NCBI GenBank assembly: GCA_963210315.1
Contig: OY723302.1
Span: 930,001-994,000, forward strand
Direction of reading: 5' to 3'
DNA from: Rhynchopus euleeides
Lineage: Eukaryota; Euglenozoa; Diplonemea; Diplonemida; Diplonemidae
Length of the DNA: 64,000 nucleotides
Shown here: in pieces, positions 31,401 to 42,983 of the stretch
Layout of the letters: each line of letters opens with the position of its first letter
How positions within the stretch are numbered: position 1 is the stretch's first letter
Program-made: the position numbers and the translations under genes
The notes under the pieces: model-generated
The model's input: only the letters and a program-made list of their open reading frames with translations
What the model was told of the DNA's origin: nothing
Databases searched by the model: none

Positions 31401-34400
31401 GGAGGCTCGCACTCATCCTCAAGGGAGGGACGCAGCTGTGCATCACGCAGAACCTCAGCCAGGTGTTGGAGTCCATCGGGGGGATGCCTGTGCTGTTCCC
31501 CCTGCTGGCCTTCCTCGGGGAGCACGGCCGGACCCTCTTCAGCGGCGAGGCTGCCCCAGGGGGTTCGGAGGACCGCATCCCCGCGCCCCGCGGGGATCTT
31601 TCGAAGAAGATAAGCGTGACACCATACCTCGTGTCGAACCTGCTGTCCCTTCTGACAGACCTTTATAAGGCTGACAAGGTTCGGTTCATCGAGGAGTGGC
31701 AGGCGTGGCGCCTAACGCATGTCCTGAACATGCTTCTGAAGTCCATCGCGCCCCACCTCGATAAGGGGAACGTCGAGAGGATATCCGTGCTGATATGGGG
31801 GTGGCCTGACGAGGCGTGGAAGGATGGGCTGATGTATCTCCTCCTTGACTTCTCCATCTGGGGGCAGAGCCCCCTCCCCGTGCTGCGGGATCTGCTGGTG
31901 CAGCTGGTCAGCATGGCGCAGCACGAATCGACCCGGAGAAAATTCCGCGCGGCAAAGCCACTGCAATACCTGCTGGAGCAGATCTGCTGGTTTCTCTACT
32001 ACGAAAACCCCCCGGTCTACCTCGATGCTGACTCTGTGAGAGGGTTTGTCCACATCCCAGCACCCCTGATGCGCGACGTGACCCTCAGGGAGAGACTGCA
32101 CGGCAAACGCATGATCGAAAAGGAGGACGACATCAAGCAGCTGAGGAAGGAGGTGTTCCCCCTGGTGCAGCTCCTCCTCCACACAGAGGCACCTAGAGAG
32201 GAGGATATATCAGCCCTCCTTGCATCCATCCTGTCCCCACTGCAGGATGCGCTGCAGCAGAGCGACCTGCTCGACCTCCTCCTCGAACTCCTCGAGAGGA
32301 AGAAGGGCGGTTTTGTCAAGCTCTTCCTCAAACTGGGCGGGCTCCCCATCCTCGTCAACCTGCTGTCGCATCCAAAGGCTTTCATACGCCAGGGAGGCAT
32401 CCTATGCCTCGGGTGCTGCCTGAAGTACAGTAAAGACCTCCGCGATGAGCTCCGCACAGAGAAGGTGAATGGGCTGAGCGTGGCACGTGAGGCTCTCAGC
32501 CAACACCCCTTGGATGAGCAGACCTATCAGTGTCTGAGATGTGTCATGCTTGGTAGGGTTCAGACGCAGAGCCTCGGGTGTAAGGTTGCGATGGAACAGC
32601 CGTGCAAATCGCTGGATACAACTGCGAACAGCTTTGCGCGGGATCTGTCGGGGCAGCTTCTCAGCGTCTCAGCTATGACGCTCGACATCCCTGCAGCCCT
32701 GCTCGTCATCACGCGCCTCGCCATCAGCAGCTCATCCTTCGAGGTGAAACACTTCGTCTTCTCCGACACGGCTTACCTCCTCAAATCCTCCCCACGCATC
32801 GCTGCAAAGCTCGCCGAGATGGGGTGGCACCTCCTAGTCATCGAGCTGCTCCTCACTCTGACAGAGTCTCCCGACTTCCTGAGGTGTTTCCCTGCCCCGT
32901 TTGAACCCCGCTCCATGCGCGGTGCCTCTGTGGGTGAGGGCGGTGCTGCATCAGAGGCGGAGGCAGAGAGGTCGCGTCTGGAGGGCCTGATATTTGCCAT
33001 ATTCGACTGCGCGCTGGATACCCTGTCGCGGATAATGTACGATGAGATGAAGAGGGTTGATAAGGCGTGGCGTCTCATCGACGAGACCCTCACACTCATC
33101 AACTCGCAGTCTTTCTTCTTCACACAGTATGAGGTGGCCCACTCCCTCCTCTCCCGTATTGTCGGGCAGTATACATTCGAGTCGGACGCGCTCCCCAAAA
33201 ATAAAAACCTGGTCCTCACCAACATGGCCTATCTCCTCTTCTTCGTCGAGGAGGTGCTGTGCTACGGCACGACCCTCTCCCGCCAGCTGCGCCGCCACGC
33301 CCTGGAGACGACATCTCCGTTTGAAAAGGCGTTGGACAAACCCCTCTGCACCACCACGGGTCTTGTCGTCAACTCAACCGATCAGGATTGGACAGTTGTC
33401 CACCTCCGCAGTGGACCAGAAGCGGGCGGCGGCAGCGCCGCCGCCACGGGGGGCCCAGGCAGCCCACGACCCCTGCCGAGCCCCCGTGGCGGGGCTCTGG
33501 GCTCCCCAGGCACTGAGGGGCGCTGCCTGTCCCCGGTGCCCTCTGGTGGGGGGCCCATGGCGCCCGAGTCATCGCCGCAGCTGCCGCCGACACCGATGGA
33601 TGCCGGGATATCCCCCAGAGGCACGCCGGGTGGGGCGGGTGCCTTGTCAAGCGAGCAGGGCTCCGTTCCCCCGGTGTCGCTGTCGCCGGGGTCGGCGAAT
33701 ATGGGGCAGAGCCCTGCGCTGCCATCGCTGCGGATCGACACCCCTGTGGGGAGCGGGGCTGACGGGTCGCCCCCGCTGGGCTCTGCGAGGGGTGGCGCGC
33801 AGCAGCAGCCGCCGGGGAGCCTGGGGACTGCCTCCGCCACAGCTTCCTCCTCCAAGAAGGCCGATACATACTGCGAGCGGGAGGAGCTGTGCCTCACCTC
33901 CGTCGAGGTCGACGAGTCGGGGGCGGAGATCGCCCGCCCCGCCGGGTCCCCAGCCCCCAGCTCCGGCTCCTCCGACGCGCACACCTGGGGGGTGAGGGAG
34001 ACGTGGAGTGGGTGGCATCTGGGTGTGGCATGCCTTTCCCTCCTCGCCAAGTCGGAGCTGTATAAAAACACCGAGATCCACTGGAAGGACGACACCGACT
34101 ACAGCGTGAAGGGTGCGGAGGGGGGGAGTGATGTGAAGACCTTTCTCGGAAGGAGCGGGGGGCTGACGCGTCTCTTCCTCAAGCTAATCCGCCTCTGCCT
34201 GAGGTATCACCCGGGTGTGTCGCTGTTCCCCACGCCGAAGAAGATCGATGCGTCGTATGTTGATGGGTTGCACACTGCGCTGTCCTGCGCAAAACATCTC
34301 ATAAAATACGACCGTGCCTCGGAGGACTACCGGGAGAGGTTTGAAGAGCTTCTCCGCCCGAAGAGTTCTGAGGTGTTGGAGAAGGAGGCGAAGGTCCGCA

Positions 34401-37400
34401 CAACAGTTCTCCTCCAGGTTCTCATCAGCTTTTCCCGGCAGTTCTCCCAGCCGCCTTCGGTGTTCAACCCCGGGGTTCCGGACCCCACCGCGGTGCGGGA
34501 TTTCAAAATTCTCCACCGCGCTGTGGGGAAGATCAACCTGCTGCTGAAGCACCGCGACGGGACACTCCAGGCCCTCTTCGGCAATTCGGAGCAGAAGACA
34601 AAGGCGTTCATCCTGGCTGTGACGAAGAGGCTGACGGGGCCTGTGCCCGATTCGAACAACGCGGCTGCGACAGAGGCATCGCGCATCACCCAGGCCTTCC
34701 ACGAGGCGGCGGTGGACCTGACAGCCACAGACCCCCTGTGGCAGGAAGTCGCGAAGAGAATGGATGCGGTGCAGCGTTATATTGAGCGTGAGTGCGGGCA
34801 GGAGGTTGTCTGGCTGCTGCAGCGGCAGCAGCGCACCCTCATGTCCATCCGGAGGCTCGTGGCGCGGAACTGCGAGACAATCAAGGAGGTCCTGCTGAAG
34901 CACGTCACGGGGGCATCGGAGCCGCTGGGCCTCCCCGCCCCAATCCTCCCTGCTTTATACCGCGACCTGTCGCGCACCTCGGAGAAGCACTGGAGGCTGC
35001 TGGTCACCTCAGTCACAGGGCAGCGTGGGGTGTGGGCGACAGAAGATGTGTTTGAGAGTGTGGCACGCCCCCGTCTTGTCAAACGCGCTCGGCGAGAGGT
35101 GGGTGAGATCCACTGCAGGATAAGGCCGCGGCTTGTCGCCGATGCGAAGCTGACAAACCACTCCGATGCTGCCAGCAGCGAGCAGGATGCACCACGCTCA
35201 GACCTGAAGCAGAAAGCAGTCAAAGCGGTGCGGCAGAAGGGCGATGCTGCCGACCAGCCCAGCGAGGGGAACGACGGCGAGGCAGCTGAGCAGCACGAGC
35301 CTGTGGAGGAGGAGGACATCGAGGATGTCCCGGATCTGACCTCCATGGGGAGGCGGTATCCCTGTGAGGTGATCTCCCTGATGCAGGGGTGGAGCGGGAC
35401 TCTGCAGATCTGCGGGAACCCGTCGCGGTACCTCTGGGTGTTGGTGGATGAGGAGAACCAGGCGATTGTGCAGGCCATGGGGCCTAAGGCGGATCGACTC
35501 GTCGAGAAGCCGAAGGATGACAAGTTTTCTGTTGACACTATCGAGTACATCGCACTCCGGAGGTACCGCATGGTGTACTCCGCCCTCGAGTTCTACTTCA
35601 CAGACAGGACCTCGGTTTTGGTGAACCTCCCCGCAAAGGAGTCAGCGGTGCAGGTGATGAAGACGATTCTCTTCCAAATATCCCCCCGCCCCGCCGCCCT
35701 GAAGACCACGGAGCTCCCGAAGGCCCCGATGACAGACCTCAAGAAGTCGAAGCTCACCGAGAGGTGGGTCCGCCGCGAGATCTCCAACTTCGAATACCTC
35801 ATGGCGCTGAACCACCACGCGTCGCGCACCTTCAACGACCTGACGCAGTACCCCGTCATGCCATGGGTGCTGTGCGACTACACATCGAAGGAGCTGGATT
35901 TGGAGGACGAGTCTGTTTACCGCGACCTCTCCCTCCCCATGGGATGCCTCGGGATCGACGGGCAGAGGTGCCAGAGCCGCATCGACGACCTGAACCTGAA
36001 GTACACCTCCCTGGAGGGGATGGGGATGGAGCCTTACCACTACGGGAGCCACTACAGCAACTCTGGGTTTGCGCTCTTCTACCTCGTCAGAATGGAGCCC
36101 TACACGACTGGGGCCATGATCCTGCAGGGAGGGCATTTCGACCACGCCGATCGGATGTTCGACTCCCTCCACCAGACGTGGTATGGTGTGACGCACACCT
36201 CTGCGGATGTGAAGGAGCTGATCCCAGAGTTCTTCTGCCAGCCCGAGATTCTGACAAACAACAACACGGTGCAGTTTGGGACACGGCAGGACGGGCGTGC
36301 TTTGAACAACGTCGAGCTCCCCCCCTGGGCATCGAGCCCACACGAGTTTGTGAGGATCCACCGCGAGGCGTTGGAGTCGGAGCACGTGTCGCAGAACCTC
36401 CACCTGTGGATCGACATGATTTTTGGATACAGGCAGGTCCCCACCAAGGAGGGTCTGAACACCTACCACCCCTACGCGTACGAGGATATCGTGAAGGAGC
36501 TCACCGATGGGGACGTTGCGACGGCCCGGGGGATTATCTCGCATATCGACAACTTCGGGCAGACGCCCGCCCAGCTGTTCCGCAAGAAGCACCCCCAGCG
36601 GAGCGCGGTGGTGCCTATCTTCAACCCTCTGAAGGCACTCCCCTCTGCGCTGGTGCCGCAGAGCGCGCTGTACAGCATCATGAAGAGTAGAGTCGTCAAA
36701 CTCTACCTCAGCAACGACCTGCTCATCGGGATCGACAGCACCGGGGCAGTGGTGGTGCATTCCTTCAGGGCTGGGGTGAGTGTGACCGAGCAGCAGGCTG
36801 GGTCGCTGGTTGGGCGGAACCCCGATGCGCCTGTGGCTGCCAGTTCGGCGTCCGTCGTGCCCAGCGATGTCGGTGGGGCTCAGGCGGCGGAGTTGCAGAC
36901 CAGGCGTCAGGCGACTGGGAGGCGTGGGTTCCACTTCGACTCGCAGCCGGCCTGCCAGTCGCGCCCTGTGCAGGCAGGCATGCAGAAGTGTGCGCTGACG
37001 ATGTATTCGTATGTGCTGGCGTCGCTTCCAGAGAGGCATCTCCTCATCTCGTCGGGTCTGTGGAATAACACCGCAACCATCAGCGAGCTGGTGACTGGGC
37101 CCAACTCGACGCCCAACGTGATCCAGACGCTGTCGGGTCACCACGGGGTGGTGACATGCCTCGCGCTGAGCGATGACTACAACTACCTGGTGACAGGGTC
37201 GCAGGATACCATGCTCCGGCTTTACCGCCTCCGCCTGAAGGGGTCTGGGCAGCCAGCGCAGTTCAAAGCCACCCTCTTCGGGCATGAGGAGCCTGTGCTG
37301 TGTGTGGCGATCAACCCTGCGTTTGACATCGTGGTGTCGGGGAGCAGCGACGGGACAGCCATTCTGTACAGCATCAGCGAGGGGAAGTATGAAGCGACGC

Positions 37401-37992
37401 TGCCGCACCCGCTGAAGAATTCCATAGACCTGGTGGTGTCGACGGCGACGGGGGCCACCATATTCTACAGCAAGGCAGACCTGTGGCTCCACACCTACTC
37501 CATCAACGGCAAGCTGCTGCATTCGGCAGAGGCAGGGAAGCTGCACACCATGACACTCACCAAGGACTCGCGGTTCCTTCTCTGCGGTGGTGCTGGGAGG
37601 GAGTCACGTCAGGCTACGTCATACCTTGCATTGCGGTCATCTCATGAGTATGCATGCCTGGTCATTCGGGTTGGGTGTGGCTGGGGTGGGTGGGTGGGTG
37701 GGGTGGGTCGTGATCTTCTCTTTTCGCTGCACCGCTCTTTCCGAAACCACACACTCCTCTACAGCCTGTCCCTGTTGTACCAATTCACTGACGGGCCGTC
37801 GTCCCCTGTGCGGAGCATTGCTATCCACAACAGCAACCAGGTATGCAGCACCTTACTCTGCTGCGACAGTGCAGCGTAGAGCTGCCACAGACACCATCAG
37901 TGCGCCACACCCATACACCCCCCCCCTCCCCACAGGTCCTTGCAGTGGGCCTCGAAGACGGATCGTTGCTGTTCTACAGCCTCTGCCTGTAG
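25481..37992 (+). CDS. Giant BEACH-WD40 protein, neurobeachin/LYST family (about 4,099 aa, three exons)
   Basis: BEACH proteins are scaffolds for membrane traffic, lysosome-related organelles and autophagy. Domains by residue: armadillo-like helical repeats over much of 1-1650 and 1900-3200; a concanavalin-A-like lectin fold at about 1705-1890 ('SVALWFRVESF', 'RWYHLVVTH', 'ARVFVDGAEVWKG'); a PH-BEACH domain at about 3281-3400; the BEACH domain at about 3430-3705, with hallmark segments 'SNFEYLMALNHHASRTFNDL', 'YPVMPWVLCDY', 'YHYGSHYSN' and 'FDHADRMF'; and a C-terminal WD40 propeller from about 3885. Disordered proline/glycine/serine tracts interrupt at about 1020-1220 and 2645-2840, and an Asp/Lys run lies near 350. 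Two short introns near the 3' end (37648-37764 and 37841-37935) are needed. The first is a multiple of three with no stop, so the genomic frame reads through it into unlike sequence. Splicing restores the last propeller strands, ending 'LEDGSLLFYSLCL'. Confidence 0.93.
37648..37764 (+). other. Predicted intron 1 of the BEACH gene (117 nt)
   Basis: It starts GTATGC, ends CTCTACAG and is phase 2. It is 39 codons long without a stop, so retention would insert a Gly/Trp-rich segment into the propeller. Removal joins a plausible WD40 strand (DLSLLYQFTDG). Confidence 0.75.
37841..37935 (+). other. Predicted intron 2 of the BEACH gene (95 nt)
   Basis: It starts GTATGC, ends CCCCACAG and is phase 0. 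Splicing joins SIAIHNSNQ to VLAVGLEDGS, the expected last WD40 strand. Without it the frame stops at 37879. Confidence 0.85.
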
Positions 37993-39368
37993 GCGGGGAG
38001 GCAGCCTCCTCGAGGGCATGTTATGCTGCGTCTGTCCGTCTGTGGGTCGTGCGACCCCCCCAGAGGGCTTGTTCTTCTGGAGGAGTGGGGGTTGGGGTGG
38101 GTATGGTATTTTCTGGCAGTTTGCCCTGGTTTGCAGCCAAAGTGTTCTGCACAGCGCGATGCGGCCAACCAAGATAGCCCTACCCAAGGTGGTGTGATGT
38201 ACAGTATTGAGTCCGACGCGACGCGGCAGAGAGAATTCCGGCCGGCATTCTCTGCCGCTACCCCCTCTCCCCTTCATCCGGTGCTGCGGTGTCCGAGCGA
38301 AGATTGCCATAACTCAGGGCAGCCCTTCGCCCATCCCCCCCCCACCCTGTTTTTTACTTTAGCCCTCACGCCCTGCATCGCCTGCGCCCCCTCCCCCGTG
38401 CTCCCCGAGGGGGGAGGGAGGTCAACACCTGTACCTTTACCGATCTCTTCATTGTGACCTCCCCACCCCCGATGCAATGCGTGTGCTGGGTAAGATGCGG
38501 GGTGGGGTGAGGGGTGGTTCAGCACCTCCCTTCTGAGAGTGCACCCCACGAGCAGGCCCGAGGCCTGGCAAGGCAGGCGGTTTTAAGACATAGGTGGCAC
38601 CTTGCAGTATTCAGTATTCGTTAGTACTGTGATCGTGGGTGTCGGGGAGTGGGGATCGCATCAACAGAGCACGGTGCTCGGGTGTGCCCCGCACTGCTGG
38701 AAAAGGGGTCGCGTGTGTGTGGTGTGTGGTGGTTACCACTGGCTAATCGAATCGGCCCTGTAGTACAGTACACCGTGGCTCGGTTGCATGTGTGGGTCGC
38801 TGACATTTTTCCGACCCAGTGGCACCAGCAGCTTCCAAACAAACCTTGCCGTGCGTGTGTGTGGTGTGGCTGTGGATATCATATCAAAAGACGATCTCTC
38901 GGTGTGCTCCGCACGACCACATTTTGAACGATGTGTGTGGGTGTGTGCACAGTGCGTCTCCAAGATTGACGTTTTTTGAGGAATCCATCAGGGGAAAATG
39001 GTTGATTTTTTTTCTCAACAAAGAAAAGGCCATTCGACGCATGACGCACATTCAAACAAGGCGCGGAGGGGAGGGGGGGGAGGAGGCGATCAAACGGAAT
39101 AACGAATACGAACAAAACAAAGCAAAACCCCCCCCCCCTCTCCCCTAGTTTCGAACAAACGAACAGAGATGTGTTGAGGCGTTCTGTGCTTGCCGACACC
39201 CCCGTCCCCCCCCCCAAGGAACACACGCCCAAGAGTAAATGCTACACCGCAAAAAAAATATTTGCCACACACACACACACGCACCCCCTGCCCCCACCCT
39301 TGACCCAGCGAACAGGCTTTGCAGGATTCTTCTATGTAAGACTCCCCTTTTTGGTACGATGCCCCCCC
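37993..39368. other. Intergenic region after the BEACH gene
   Basis: I see no gene in these 1.4 kb. Near 38640-38900 short GC-rich motifs recur (CTCGGTGTGCTCCGCAC, also seen near 17570). A C-run at 39362-39375 marks the left edge of the first TA-flanked element. Confidence 0.45.
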
Positions 39369-39377
39369 CCCCCCCTA

Positions 39378-40184
39378 GGCATAGGGTGCGGGCGATTCGG
39401 TTATCGCCCAAATCGCAAAAATTATCGCCCTCATTATCGCCCATTCTGTCAAGGCGATATGTGGGCGATAATTTTTCCGTCGTATTTTGGGGGCAAAATG
39501 GCCCGGCCAGGGACGTCAGATCACTGCTGGGGTGGTGAGTGGGTCATTGCCTCAGTGAAGACCCGGTTCCTGACCTAGATCAAGCCCTCTGCTCCAGTGT
39601 TCTCAGTGGGTCATGACTCTGTGACCAGGGTCAGAACCGCCCCAGGTCTCAGATCAGCCGTGAAGCTTCCTGTGGGCTATGCAATGAGTCATCTCAAACG
39701 TACGAGTGCATCTCCTCCCATTCAGACCGACTACACTAGAACCACGCATCTCCTTCAACTCACACTAAGGTGTACCCGCTTCATGCTCACGAGTGCTCCT
39801 AGTAACGGCGAGTGAACAGGTCCTGAGCGAGGTCAGGATCTGGGCCAATGCCCAGTTCCTCACGTGGGTTTTGACCGAGGAAATGACCCACCCGCATGAC
39901 GTCAGTGGTCAGAAGCTGATTTCTGATGCAGAATCCTAGGTCTTGGCCCAGTTGTTGACGAGGTCACAGGGCCCTGTGGGACCCAGGGTCAGTAGAGCGG
40001 TAACCCACTCACCACTAGCTGAAGACCCCTTCAGAAAGTGTGAAAGAAAACGGGCGATACTGGGCGATAATTTGGCGATAATTGGGCGATAATGGGCGAT
40101 AAGGCGATTCGATACGCGATAATCGGGGCTCGAACCCGGTTGGGCGAATATAGGGCGATAGGCGAATCGCCCGCACCCTATGCC
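39378..40184. mobile_element. MITE with TTATCGCCC subterminal repeats (807 bp, TA duplication)
   Basis: Terminal inverted repeats begin GGCATAGGGTGCGGGCGAT at the left and read the same, inverted, at the right (40163-40184). TA flanks both ends (39376-39377 and 40185-40186). Inside each end the motif TTATCGCCC or its complement recurs many times (39400-39475 and 40055-40160), as in elements whose transposase binds subterminal arrays. No transposase is encoded. The centre contains a piece identical to a conserved LSU rRNA segment (39801-39820). TA duplication suggests a Tc1/mariner-type helper. It sits at the left tip of the next element and seems to have inserted into that element's terminal TA. 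Confidence 0.75.
39798..39820 (+). other. LSU rRNA-derived fragment inside the MITE
   Basis: The 20-mer AGTAACGGCGAGTGAACAGG is identical to the near-universal segment close to the 5' end of eukaryotic 28S rRNA (the D1 region). Sequence on both sides does not continue as LSU rRNA as far as I can tell, so only a short piece is present. Confidence 0.6.
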
Positions 40185-40232
40185 TAGGGGGGGTCATAAG
40201 CCCCCCTAAAAACGTACAAATACCAAAAATTT

Positions 40233-40341
40233 ATACAAAAATTTATTTTCCCCCTGCCCACCTGGACGGACCCAAGTGCCTCACACCGGATCTCTCCCCA
40301 CCCGGTGGTCCACCTGACGGATACGCAAAAAAAAAAAAAAA
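40233..40341 (+). repeat. SINE-like retroposon, copy 2, with A15 tail
   Basis: It shares the core AAGTGCCTCACACCGG ... CCACCTGACGGATACGC with copies 1 and 3 and ends in 15 A's. It interrupts the left inverted repeat of the surrounding transposon. The right inverted repeat shows the empty site (CCAAAAATTTCAACATACC), so the insertion can be read directly. A 7-bp AAAAATT is probably duplicated. It has about 45 more bases at its 5' side than copy 3. Confidence 0.8.
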
Positions 40342-41103
40342 TTCAACATACCATCAGAACCGCCCTAATACCTGATCTGACCCGAAAATCCGACCCATAC
40401 CCCCCCCGGAAACCGTCTGGAGCCCACTTGTGACACCTGATGCGCACTTTTGTGATGATTTTTTGGGGTCCTAAAAAATGTACCTCAGTTTCGTACCTTG
40501 CCTTTGTACCTGAACCACTCCCGACCGCAGTATTTCGTTCTTTGCAAGGAAAGGGTATCACTACGCTCACCCAGCACGCCGAGCAACACATGCCGTGTGC
40601 CTAGGGCCTCGCAGAGGTGTCAGATGCTGCTGCAGAGGGGTACCTTGCTCGAAAGACGCTCGCCAAACGGGAGATGTGCGGGGTCCCGGCAGAGAGCGTT
40701 GTGGCAGACCTGCGTCAGAAGAAAACGGCACACGACATCCGTGAGGCGACATTATTTCGGGCGCTCCGTCGGGCTGGGTACATAGGAGAGCGAGTGGGAC
40801 GTGGTGACGACAGATATATGCAGTGGTGCATCAACTGCACGCACGTGCGAAAAGCGGCGTTCCTTGCTGGCCAAGAAAGATGTCACCTGCACTCCTACTC
40901 CTCCCACTCCTCCTGCTCCTACCCCTACACCAACTGATGTGGGCAGTGAGAGTGATGGCAGCTCCAGAGCAGCAGATGATCTAGGAAGCGATGAGCGGGT
41001 CAGCCGGGCAGACTACCCCAGTCCGTACCGGAAGTACGAAGCGTTGCGGGCCCGCCACCACCGCCTCCAGGAGAGGACCCGAGGATTAAGAGTAGGGTTG
41101 TAC

Positions 41104-41133
41104 AACGCCAGGGGAGAGTATTCCCCTGGCGTT
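41104..41133. repeat. Perfect 12-bp-stem hairpin
   Basis: AACGCCAGGGGA and its exact inverted copy are separated by the six bases GAGTAT. It lies inside the decayed transposon and has no obvious role. Confidence 0.7.
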
Positions 41134-41940
41134 GAGACATCCCTGACGATCTTGCGGTCGCACTGTGGGGGTTGAGTCGGCAGGCAGATGCCTATCCAAT
41201 GACTTTGTTGAGTCCTCACATGGTACACTCTCATACGTGCTGTTGAGACTGCGTGGTGTACTACACCCAGAAGGTGGCTGAACTCATTCAGCTGGCGCAA
41301 CAACACAACATTCCCACCAATCAGGTACAAGAAAGACCTTGCCGAGGCACTGGGGAGGCAACATCGTGCCACCTGAGCCGGAACCACCGCAGAAAAGGCA
41401 AAGAACGAAATATTGCGGTCGGGAGTGGTTCAGGTACAAAGGCAAGGTACGAAACTGAGGTACATTTTTTAGGACCCCAAAAAATCATCACAAAAGTGCG
41501 CATCAGGTGTCACAAGTGGGCTCCAGACGGTTTCCGGGGGGGTATGGGTCGGATTTTCGGGTCAGATCAGGTATTAGGGCGGTTCTGATGGTATGTTGAA
41601 ATTTTTGGTATTTGTACGTTTTTAGGGGGGCTTATGACCCCCCCTACCCCCCCCCCCCCCCCCCCCCACGCCACTGGTTCTCTGTCTGGCCCATGAGTTT
41701 GTTTGCGTCAGGGTGTGGGGGGGGGGGTGAGAGAAGCAAGGGGGTGGTGGGAAAGACAAGCGGGCGCGTCTGGGATAACACTTTGGCCGGGGTGTGGGTG
41801 CATGTGGGGTGTGGGGGGAGGAGGGGGGGGGGGGGCGGGAGGGTTTTGAAAGTGCACAAAAAAAAGTGGTTATGGGGGGGGGGTGGGAGGAGGAGATGTG
41901 GCAGGCGTGCTGGTTTTTACCGTTCTTCATTTTTTTGATA

Positions 41941-42304
41941 CCTGGGACCCCCCGTGTTTAAGTCCCCCCCCTGGAGGCGATTTTCGGCCGGGGGGGACTT
42001 AAACACGGGGGGGGCGGACCTAAACACAGGGGGGGCTTAAACACGGGGGTGGCACAGTGGAGACCAAGAAGACCTCTTTCTCTGCTGTCGTAGGGGGGTA
42101 ATTCCGGTCCGGATGGACTTTTGGCACCCCACTTTTCGACTCAGACAGCACCTGGAGGGCCTAGGGGCCACCTGATGACCCTCCAGACCAGCCCACCCCC
42201 GTGTTTAGGTCCCCCTGTGTTTAAGTCCCCCCCCTGCCAGACCCCCAGGGGGGGACTTAAACACGGGGGTAAGGGGGGGGGACTTATACACGGGGGGTCC
42301 CAGG
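41941..42304. mobile_element. 364-bp MITE with repeated CCCCGTGTTTAAGTCCCC motif
   Basis: The terminal inverted repeats are CCTGGGACCCCCCGTGT at the left and the inverted copy at the right, with TA on both sides (41939-41940 and 42305-42306). The motif CCCCGTGTTTAAGTCCCC or its complement occurs at least seven times, in both orientations, near each end. The centre is unique sequence. No coding capacity. Confidence 0.75.
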
Positions 42305-42306
42305 TA

Positions 42307-42983
42307 ACCGGGAAATGGCCGATGCAAAAAAAAATTGCTGTGTTTGTGCCATGATCTTATTTTTTTGCCAATTCTAACGCCCTCTGCCTTGCACTCCAAG
42401 ATTACCGATCGTGGGACAGGAAGGTCGCGACGGGTGTTATGCATGGGACTGCCGTGCCCGCCCATGGGGTTCGGTCTGCGATCCTAGTCAAAACCGCAGC
42501 CATCGGGCAGTGCTTGCTGTGCACTCATCTGGAATACCCAACCCCACCCCCGCTTGCAGAGTTGCGGTTAGAAGGTTGGGTTTGCGGGGTAACACCGCCT
42601 GTGTAGCTGCCAGCACCTTGTTCTTCTGTGCCAACACCCGCACACTCACACACACCCTCTTGCAGGTGCCACACGCCGCTGCTCTTTTTGTGCTTTTTGG
42701 TTGCAAAAACAAAAGAAGGGACCCTTCCCCTTTTTATTTCCCCACAGCACACACAGTCAAAAAAAAAGAACAAAACACAGCGCGCAGCGCCACCAGACAG
42801 AAAACACCTCCCCCCATCTGAGAGACACACATCTCCAAAACCCCCGGCTCCTGTTTTTTCATTGTCTTCAAACCACCACCGCCGCCACCACACCTCCCCA
42901 ACCCCCTCCTTCGCTTCTGCTTATACTTGGTTCCCTCCTCCATATCCCCTCCCTGGGTTGTAACAACAACAAGAGGTACCGCC
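42307..42983. other. Upstream region of the three-exon gene
   Basis: There is no gene. It is C/A-rich toward the end. An AG at about 42974-42975 could serve as acceptor for the ATG at 42984. Confidence 0.4.

Larger units (their letters stand above)
40187..41644. mobile_element. Degenerate TA-flanked DNA transposon with TIRs of about 250 bp
   Basis: The ends GGGGGGGTCATAAGCCCCCC (left, from 40187) and their inverted copy (to 41644) are flanked by TA. The inverted repeats continue inward for about 250 bp: left 40187-40545, right about 41399-41644, with few differences. A SINE-like retroposon (40233-40341) interrupts the left one. The middle holds a decayed frame at 40617-40937 whose 'LFRALRRAGYIGERVG' and 'THVRKAAFLAGQE' resemble the second helix-turn-helix of Tc1/mariner transposases. 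No catalytic DDE/D part is visible, so it is non-autonomous now. Family assignment to Tc1/mariner rests on TA and this weak similarity. Confidence 0.7.

Noticed and set aside
35642-37546. 634-residue minus-strand open frame
   Set aside because: It lies opposite the BEACH and WD40 coding region, and codon bias on the + strand explains it.
40120-40145. Sequence resembling a tRNA T-arm (GGGTTCGAGCC on the minus strand)
   Set aside because: There is no matching A box, acceptor stem or anticodon arm at the right distance, and it lies within the subterminal repeats of a MITE.
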